Shown one piece after another: positions 1-3,892 of a stretch of DNA of 5,456 nt. Under the pieces are notes generated by a model. It did no database searches, had not been told where the DNA came from, and saw only the letters and a program-made list of their open reading frames with translations. A program made the translations under genes and the position numbers. The DNA comes from Bacteroidales bacterium (GTDB taxonomy: Bacteria > Bacteroidota > Bacteroidia > Bacteroidales > BM520): contig JALNXP010000177.1 in NCBI GenBank assembly GCA_023230285.1, positions 1-5,456 on the forward strand, read 5' to 3'. How positions within the stretch are numbered: position 1 is the first letter of the stretch; every line of letters starts with the position of its first letter.

Positions 1-415
1 TTTCTTTTATTTTTAAGATGATGGCGTTGATGGCTTCTAATACGCCGAATACAAAATAGAGGTTTGTCAAAAAGTTAAATCCGAAGATAATCCATTCTAA
101 TATACACCACAGCATCAGGATTATGCCGCTTATGAAGGCGAATAGGGAGGCATAGCGGTTTCTACGCAGCAGCATCACGGCGCTGAAAAGCTGTGTGGCA
201 CCGTTGACAAAGAATAACACAATGCCGGAAAAGATGAAGTTGGTGAAAAAGATTTCAGGGTAGGGCAGTGATTGTTGCAACATTGGCAGTATCGGCTCCA
301 TTTCCCACATCTCGCCTGACGGTGAGATGAACATCATCAGCATTCCCCATACGGCACCGATGCCAATGAACAATGTCCAGAAAATTAATAGTTTGCGTAA
401 AAATTTTATGCTCAT
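1..415 (-). CDS. Small multi-pass membrane protein, unknown function (3' end off window)
   Basis: I read this frame directly from the minus strand. It opens at an ATG (413-415) and stays open for 138 codons to the window edge, so the C-terminus is missing. I do not recognise the family. The protein is very hydrophobic, with four likely transmembrane helices at about residues 9-30, 57-83, 90-113 and 115-134. A short acidic, proline-containing loop (about 31-55, with SPSGEMWEMEP) follows the first helix, and a basic turn RRNR (84-87) follows the second, as expected for a cytoplasmic loop. No catalytic motif, cysteine pair or metal site is visible. The rpoD terminator separates it from rpoD, so it probably has its own promoter, but I see no convincing promoter box or ribosome binding site in the short gap. 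That the gene is real is supported by the long open frame and coherent helix pattern; its function is unknown. Confidence 0.72.
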   Translation of the reverse strand, partial: MSIKFLRKLLIFWTLFIGIGAVWGMLMMFISPSGEMWEMEPILPMLQQSLPYPEIFFTNFIFSGIVLFFVNGATQLFSAVMLLRRNRYASLFAFISGIILMLWCILEWIIFGFNFLTNLYFVFGVLEAINAIILKIKE

Positions 416-460
416 TTTGATTTGTTATATTGATAGAATAATTTTAATAAGAATGCCTTA

Positions 461-497
461 AAATAAAAACAGGGGAATCTGTTTAAGAAGCCCCTGT
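461..497 (-). terminator. Rho-independent terminator of rpoD
   Basis: Read on the minus strand, a 7-bp perfect stem ACAGGGG / CCCCTGT (491-497 with 469-475) encloses a 15-nt loop and is followed at once by a T-rich tail, TTTTTATTTT (about 471-461, overlapping the base of the stem). It starts 15 bp past the rpoD stop codon. The orientation and position fit intrinsic termination of rpoD, isolating it from the membrane-protein gene to the left. Confidence 0.85.
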
Positions 498-511
498 CAG
501 TAAATTTTGAT

Positions 512-1375
512 TTAGCCTAAAAAAGGTTTTAGATTGTTACACCTTAAATTAGATCTCAATCTTCGTAATGCTTTTTCTTTAATTTGACGTACTCTTTCAC
601 GTGTTAAGCCGTATTTTGTACCGATTTCTTCAAGAGTAAGGCTGTAGCCAATGCCGATGCCAAAATGGAGCATTAAAATCTCTCTCTCTTTTTCATTCAA
701 AAGAGCTAATGATCTCTGTATCTCTAATGAGAGAGATTCGTCCATAAGAATAGCATCCGGGTCAGGACTTGAGTTGTTGTTCAGTACGTCTAATAAACAA
801 TTACCTTCTTCATTAGGTAAAGGTGCATCAACAGATACTGTCTTTAAATTCATTCTGAATGCAGAATCAATTTTGTTGTCTGGAATATCTAAACTGTCTG
901 CAATCTCTGCAGCAGATGGAACTCTTTGTAAATTTTGTTCCAGACGAGAATATTCCTTTTTGATTTTACTGATAGTACCAACTTGGTTTAAGGGTAATCT
1001 TACAATCCTTGATTGTTCGGCAAGAGCTTGCAAAATAGATTGACGAATCCACCACACAGCATAAGAAATGAATTTGAAACCTCTCGTTTCATCAAACTTC
1101 TTTGCTGCTTTGATTAATCCGACATTACCTTCATTGATTAAATCAGGTAAACTTAATCCCTGATTTTGGTATTGCTTGGCAACTGAAACGACAAATCGTA
1201 AATTTGCATTTACTAACTTTTCAAGAGCTTTGTCGTCTCCTGCTTTAATTTTTTGAGCAAGTTCTACCTCCTCTTCAGGTGTGATTAATTGCTCCTTACT
1301 GATGTCCGACAAATATTTGTCAAGAGCTGCAACTTCCCTATTGGTAATTGACTTTGAAATTTTTAGCTGTCGCAT
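512..1375 (-). CDS. rpoD: RNA polymerase primary sigma factor RpoD (Bacteroidota type)
   Basis: This is the housekeeping sigma factor, which directs core RNA polymerase to vegetative promoters in the cytoplasm. The 287 residues match the compact Bacteroidota primary sigma, which lacks the acidic region 1.1 and the non-conserved insert of the E. coli protein. Region 1.2 spans about 16-48. Regions 2.1-2.2 span about 52-93, with core-binding [16 protein letters not shown] and [15 protein letters not shown]. Regions 2.3-2.4, for promoter melting and -10 contact, cover about 94-123 with [19 protein letters not shown]. Region 3 follows (about 124-200). The region 4.2 helix-turn-helix [23 protein letters not shown] lies at 247-269. 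The ending KPFLG resembles the usual Bacteroidota terminus. The ATG (1373-1375) gives an N-terminus [10 protein letters not shown] that matches family members; no Shine-Dalgarno sequence precedes it, which is common in this phylum. It lies 67 bp downstream of htrA on the same strand. A weak 7-of-8 match to TAnnTTTG (TATGTTTA, 1421-1428, minus) could give it its own promoter. Confidence 0.97.
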   Translation of the reverse strand: MRQLKISKSITNREVAALDKYLSDISKEQLITPEEEVELAQKIKAGDDKALEKLVNANLRFVVSVAKQYQNQGLSLPDLINEGNVGLIKAAKKFDETRGFKFISYAVWWIRQSILQALAEQSRIVRLPLNQVGTISKIKKEYSRLEQNLQRVPSAAEIADSLDIPDNKIDSAFRMNLKTVSVDAPLPNEEGNCLLDVLNNNSSPDPDAILMDESLSLEIQRSLALLNEKEREILMLHFGIGIGYSLTLEEIGTKYGLTRERVRQIKEKALRRLRSNLRCNNLKPFLG

Positions 1376-1434
1376 TGTACAATTATTACATAAAAAAATA
1401 TTAATTACTACTCAATTAAATAAACATACAATCA

Positions 1435-1456
1435 GAATCGGGTTATAGCCCGATTC
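1435..1456 (-). terminator. Inverted repeat at the htrA stop codon, possible weak terminator
   Basis: A perfect 8-bp stem, GAATCGGG (1435-1442) with CCCGATTC (1449-1456), encloses a 6-nt loop that contains the htrA stop codon (1443-1445). Downstream on the minus strand the tail is AT-rich (TGATTGTATGTTTATT) but is not a clean T-run. It could be a partial terminator or a processing or stabilising hairpin that lets some transcription pass from htrA into rpoD. The stem is seen directly; its role is inferred. Confidence 0.5.
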
Positions 1457-2816
1457 CATAATATGCCTTAACACCATTACCATACTTTCCTTCAACTAAT
1501 ACTCCACCTCGTTTTGAAGAAAGAATATCAAGTAATTGGCTTACGCTTCTGATGGCTACATTATCTACTTTGGTTATAAGAAAACCTGTCTGTATACCCG
1601 CAGATTTGAAAACGCCATCATTAACCTTAACTACTATAACGCCATTTTTTGAATTATATTTTATCAAATCTTCATTTTTTGCATCTAAAAATATACATCC
1701 GGTTATATTGTCCTTAGTACCTGATAGTTGCGTGGTTTGAGATTTATTTGGATTTGATAATTTAACGTCAAAGTCCATAACTTTTCCGCCTCTGTTAACT
1801 GTAACAAAAACAGTTTCTTCCGGACTATATTGACTTACTCTTTCCAATAATTCCGATGTAGAGTTAATATCTTTTCCGTCAATAGCTGTTATGACATCGC
1901 CGACTTTGATGCCGGCTTTTTCTGCTTCTCCCATGCTTGACATCCCATTTACATAAGCTCCTTTGAGGGTGTTCAGTCCTTCTTTTGAAGCAAAATCGCT
2001 GTTAATGTCATTGATGGAAACTCCTAACAATGCGCGTTGTACTTTGCCATAGCTTTTAATATCTCCAATGACTTTCTTTACAATGTTTACCGGAACGGCA
2101 AAAGAATAACCTGCATAATATCCTGTGCCGCTTGCTATCGCCGTGTTAATTCCTATCAACTCGCCTTTAGTGTTAACTAAGGCACCACCACTGTTTCCGG
2201 CGTTGACGGCTGCATCTGTCTGTATAAAAGATTCTATGGCATTTCCGCTATCTGTATCAGGTATGATATTGATATTACGCGCTTTAGCTGATATGATGCC
2301 GGCAGTAACTGTAGATGTCAAGTTTAATGGGTTACCTACAGCCAAAACCCATTCACCAATTTTACATTCATCTGAATTTCCATAAGTCAGATATGGTAAA
2401 CCGCTTGCATCAATCTTTAATAATGCTAAATCAGATGAAGGATCAGTGCCGATAATCTCAGCCGTGTAAGACCTCTTGTCGTTTAGCGTTACCTCTACTT
2501 TTAACGCATCTTGAACTACATGGTTGTTGGTTACAATGTAGCCGTCTTGACTAATCAAAACACCTGAACCGGTGGCAATTATGGGCGCTGCGTTACGTTG
2601 CTGATAGTTGAACAAATCTCTTAAATCAAATAAATCAAAATAATAATCATATAAATTGTTCTTTCTGGCAAATTCGGTTTTTATGTGAACTACAGCATGA
2701 ACGCTCTTCTCCGCCGCTGATGTAAAATCAACATAACCACCTTGAGCCATAAGGCTATCCGTACCTGTAAAAATAATGATAGCTAAAACTATTAACGCAA
2801 AAATTTTCTTCTTCAT
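1443..2816 (-). CDS. htrA: HtrA/DegQ-family periplasmic serine protease with two PDZ domains
   Basis: This is a trypsin-fold protease and chaperone of the cell envelope that degrades misfolded exported proteins. An N-terminal signal peptide has basic KKK (2-4), a hydrophobic core (about 5-18) and a likely signal-peptidase I cleavage after LMA (22-24). The protease domain covers about 30-255. The catalytic triad is complete: His99 in TNNHV, Asp129 in SSDLALLK, and Ser209 in GNSGG, with VNAGN forming the oxyanion-side segment. PDZ1 covers about 262-352 (AGIKVGDVITAIDG), and a second, more divergent PDZ spans about 371-455 (SAGIQTGFLITKVDN). The 457-residue length fits DegP/DegQ relatives with two PDZ domains rather than the one-PDZ DegS form. 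The ATG at 2814-2816 is preceded by AAAGGA at 2819-2824, 2 nt away, close for a Shine-Dalgarno sequence. The gene is the leftward member of a divergent pair, 666 bp from the redox operon, with rpoD directly downstream. Whether DegP or DegQ is the better name cannot be settled from sequence alone. Confidence 0.95.
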   Translation of the reverse strand: MKKKIFALIVLAIIIFTGTDSLMAQGGYVDFTSAAEKSVHAVVHIKTEFARKNNLYDYYFDLFDLRDLFNYQQRNAAPIIATGSGVLISQDGYIVTNNHVVQDALKVEVTLNDKRSYTAEIIGTDPSSDLALLKIDASGLPYLTYGNSDECKIGEWVLAVGNPLNLTSTVTAGIISAKARNINIIPDTDSGNAIESFIQTDAAVNAGNSGGALVNTKGELIGINTAIASGTGYYAGYSFAVPVNIVKKVIGDIKSYGKVQRALLGVSINDINSDFASKEGLNTLKGAYVNGMSSMGEAEKAGIKVGDVITAIDGKDINSTSELLERVSQYSPEETVFVTVNRGGKVMDFDVKLSNPNKSQTTQLSGTKDNITGCIFLDAKNEDLIKYNSKNGVIVVKVNDGVFKSAGIQTGFLITKVDNVAIRSVSQLLDILSSKRGGVLVEGKYGNGVKAYYGIGL

Positions 2817-2847
2817 AATCCTTTAATTTTTTGTAAAATAATTTATC

Positions 2848-2862
2848 CTGAAAAAATTTCAG
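2848..2862. promoter_or_regulatory. Palindrome upstream of htrA, possible operator
   Basis: CTGAAA and TTTCAG form a 6-bp inverted repeat separated by AAA, centred about 39 bp before the htrA start codon. Its symmetry and position suit a regulator-binding site or a leader hairpin in the htrA transcript. I do not recognise it as the site of a named regulator. Confidence 0.3.
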
Positions 2863-2909
2863 CTCTGTGCTATAATCAATAAGTATACCATTTTTAATTG
2901 CGCTATTGA

Positions 2910-2917
2910 AAAACGTA
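2910..2917 (-). promoter_or_regulatory. Weak candidate -7 box for htrA
   Basis: On the minus strand TACGTTTT matches 7 of 8 positions of the Bacteroidota -7 consensus TAnnTTTG. It lies about 94 bp upstream of the htrA start, which would give a leader of roughly 85-90 nt. No good -33 TTG partner was found, so this is only the best of several poor candidates. Confidence 0.22.
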
Positions 2918-3020
2918 TATTGGCTGTTATTGTTGTTTATCAGCCCGTTAAATCATGTTAAAACAGTTTGTTATGCTTTTATGAAGCTAAAAACAGCTTG
3001 ATTTTTTAATAAAAATTTCA

Positions 3021-3041
3021 TGACAAAATGACAAAATGTCA
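3021..3041. repeat. TGACAAAA tandem repeat with TGACA-AAA-TGTCA palindrome
   Basis: TGACAAAA occurs twice head to tail (3021-3028, 3029-3036) and runs straight into TGTCA (3037-3041). The second copy therefore forms the inverted repeat TGACA-N3-TGTCA. Symmetric half-sites with an extra direct copy are typical of a dimeric regulator's operator. The binding protein is unknown. Confidence 0.5.
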
Positions 3042-3046
3042 GGCAT

Positions 3047-3056
3047 AGCCATGGCT
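3047..3056. repeat. Perfect 10-bp palindrome AGCCATGGCT
   Basis: This is a self-complementary decamer just right of the TGACA cluster. It overlaps one copy of the TGGCTGTTAT direct repeat (3052-3061; other copy 2921-2930). It could be part of a composite operator, but a 10-bp palindrome can also arise by chance. Confidence 0.3.
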
Positions 3057-3125
3057 GTTATCATTAGAAGAGATTCTATTTTTTGGTAATGACGGCGGTG
3101 TCATAAATTTAGAGATATAAATATG

Positions 3126-3142
3126 TGACCCCTTCGGGGTCA
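3126..3142. repeat. Strong GC hairpin TGACCCC-TTC-GGGGTCA
   Basis: This is a perfect 7-bp inverted repeat with a 3-nt loop, extendable by three weaker pairs (two G-T) on the outside. It is the most stable small hairpin in the intergenic region. No T-run follows on either strand, so it is not a standard terminator. It begins a series of inverted repeats running to 3245. Confidence 0.55.
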
Positions 3143-3166
3143 TGTCAGAAGATTTATAAACTGACA
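3143..3166. repeat. Inverted repeat TGTCAG-N12-CTGACA
   Basis: Perfect 6-bp arms at 3143-3148 and 3161-3166 flank a 12-nt AT-rich spacer. The arms contain the same TGACA/TGTCA pentamer found at 3021-3041. GGGTC (3137-3141) and GACCC (3172-3176) can pair around it, making an 11-bp interrupted stem that would exclude the neighbouring hairpins. Confidence 0.5.
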
Positions 3167-3182
3167 AGGCAGACCCGCCTTG
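3165..3182. repeat. Hairpin CAAGGC-AGACCC-GCCTTG
   Basis: Perfect 6-bp arms (3165-3170, 3177-3182) have a 6-nt loop. Its left arm shares two bases with the preceding inverted repeat and its loop holds GACCC, so it competes with the alternative long stem described at 3143-3166. Confidence 0.5.
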
Positions 3183-3218
3183 GCTGATGTGGTTTTGACA
3201 CAGCGGAAGACTTTTTTG

Positions 3219-3245
3219 TTACTTTTCTAATCATAAAAAAAGTAA
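3219..3245. terminator. Inverted repeat TTACTTTT-N11-AAAAGTAA, terminator-like
   Basis: Perfect 8-bp AT-rich arms (3219-3226, 3238-3245) are flanked by partly complementary CTTTTTTG and AAGAAG. The T-rich and A-rich flanks give it a bidirectional-terminator look, but the stem has only one G-C pair per arm copy and no gene ends nearby. It may instead be a remnant of a dispersed intergenic repeat. It lies just before the redox-operon promoter and could insulate it. Confidence 0.35.
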
Positions 3246-3358
3246 AAGAAGAAATTCTCAACTCTTTATTGTATTTTCGCACTTGCTACTTGAATCTACG
3301 GGTTTTTATATCGCTAAAAATATTACGATAAATTAATCTTTAATTCTAAAATAAAGAC

Positions 3359-3366
3359 TATATTTG
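3359..3366 (+). promoter_or_regulatory. Bacteroidota-type promoter -7 box for the redox operon
   Basis: TATATTTG is an exact match to the TAnnTTTG -7 element read by Bacteroidota primary sigma factors, and it is followed by CA as is often seen. The -33 side is poor: TTTA at 3339-3342 is the nearest candidate and its 16-bp spacing is short. Transcription would start near 3372-3375, giving a leader of about 110 nt before the first gene. The palindrome TTCAA-A-TTGAA (3370-3380) sits on the predicted start site and could be an operator. Confidence 0.55.
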
Positions 3367-3482
3367 CAATTCAAATTGAAATCAAAGTAAAAAATTAAAT
3401 ATTAAATTATTAACTAACTAATTATTAATTGATTACTGCTTATCTTGTTGATTTAAGAAGGTAGTATTAATATTAAAAAATC

Positions 3483-3875
3483 ATGGCAAAAATCAAATCA
3501 CTTGACGATCTCAGAAACATGAAATCGGAATTACAAGCTAAAATTAAGATTAGGGAACATGCTGACCACCCTGAAGCAATGGTTCAGATAAAGGTGGGAA
3601 TGGCTACAAGCGGTATCGCATCAGGTGCAAAAAAAGTTTTTAACTATTTAAGTGAAGAACTTGATAAAAGAAATATTGATGCTGTTGTTACCCAAACCGG
3701 AGATATGGGCTATTGTTATGCGGAGCCGACCATAGAGGTCACACTCCCAGGACAAGAACCTGTAGTTTTTGGATATGTAGATGTTGCAAAAGCGGATGAA
3801 ATTATCGAAAAGTACATCAAAAACGGTGAACTCGTAGAAGGTATCATACCGAAAAATTATAATACTATTGACTAA
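3483..3875 (+). CDS. HndB-like thioredoxin-fold [2Fe-2S] ferredoxin-domain protein, cluster ligands mostly lost
   Basis: This 130-residue protein resembles HndB of NADP-reducing hydrogenases: a helical N-terminus (about 5-25) and a thioredoxin-like ferredoxin domain (about 34-115), with VGMATSGIASGAKKVFNYL at 38-56 and VVTQTGDMGYCYAEPTIEV at 68-86. Proteins of this type are accessory subunits of soluble NAD(P)-linked [FeFe]-hydrogenase complexes. It is cytoplasmic, with no signal peptide or membrane segment. The odd point is that Cys78 is its only cysteine. Aligning it to the homologous N-terminal domain of the next gene puts Gly39, Gly44 and Asp74 where that protein has Cys11, Cys16 and Cys48. 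It therefore cannot hold a standard four-cysteine [2Fe-2S] cluster and may be structural. It is the first gene after the predicted promoter, and its stop is 17 bp from the next start, so the pair is surely co-transcribed. No close Shine-Dalgarno sequence is seen; the start is preceded by an A-run. Confidence 0.87.
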   Translation: MAKIKSLDDLRNMKSELQAKIKIREHADHPEAMVQIKVGMATSGIASGAKKVFNYLSEELDKRNIDAVVTQTGDMGYCYAEPTIEVTLPGQEPVVFGYVDVAKADEIIEKYIKNGELVEGIIPKNYNTID

Positions 3876-3880
3876 CGTAA

Positions 3881-3886
3881 AGAGGA
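3881..3886 (+). promoter_or_regulatory. Shine-Dalgarno sequence of the NuoF/HydB-like gene
   Basis: AGAGGA, within AAAGAGGA, lies 6 nt before the ATG at 3893 in the short gap after the upstream stop. It supports this start and independent ribosome loading on the second cistron, unlike the first gene of the operon, which lacks such a site. Confidence 0.65.
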
Positions 3887-3892
3887 TATAAT

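Larger units (their letters stand above)
2817..3482. other. Gene-free divergent intergenic region, rich in inverted repeats
   Basis: No credible coding frame is present on either strand; all open frames here are short and lack family features. The htrA side (about 2817-3010) is AT-rich. It carries the palindrome CTGAAA-AAA-TTTCAG (2848-2862) and a weak minus-strand box TACGTTTT (2910-2917). The middle (about 3015-3250) is dense in inverted repeats and TGACA/TGTCA pentamers, and is locally richer in G+C. The right side (about 3255-3482) is again AT-rich and holds the TATATTTG promoter box of the redox operon. A 10-bp direct repeat, TGGCTGTTAT, occurs at 2921-2930 and 3052-3061. The length is unusual beside the 67-bp, 96-bp and 17-bp gaps elsewhere in the window. 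Confidence 0.7.

Noticed and set aside
651..1043. 130-codon open frame on the plus strand
   Set aside because: It lies wholly antisense within rpoD, whose frame is unmistakable; its translation shows no family motif.
2125..2385. Plus-strand open frame inside htrA
   Set aside because: It is antisense to the conserved protease core, including the Ser209 region; it is a shadow of that coding constraint, as is the smaller one at 1552-1740.
2871..2876. TATAAT on the plus strand, like an E. coli -10 box
   Set aside because: Bacteroidota sigma factors use a different -7 element, and no plus-strand gene starts within 600 bp.
2984..3007. AAGCT-N6-AGCTT followed by six T residues, terminator-like on the plus strand
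   Set aside because: The stem is only 5 bp, and no plus-strand gene ends upstream for it to terminate.
3015..3110. Possible sigma-54 promoter near TGGC and GG elements
   Set aside because: No GG-N10-GC spacing with TTGC was found on either strand.
3120..3250. Possible tRNA or known structural RNA
   Set aside because: There is no cloverleaf, no GTTC-type T-arm and no acceptor stem, and the stems do not match any RNA family I can recognise.
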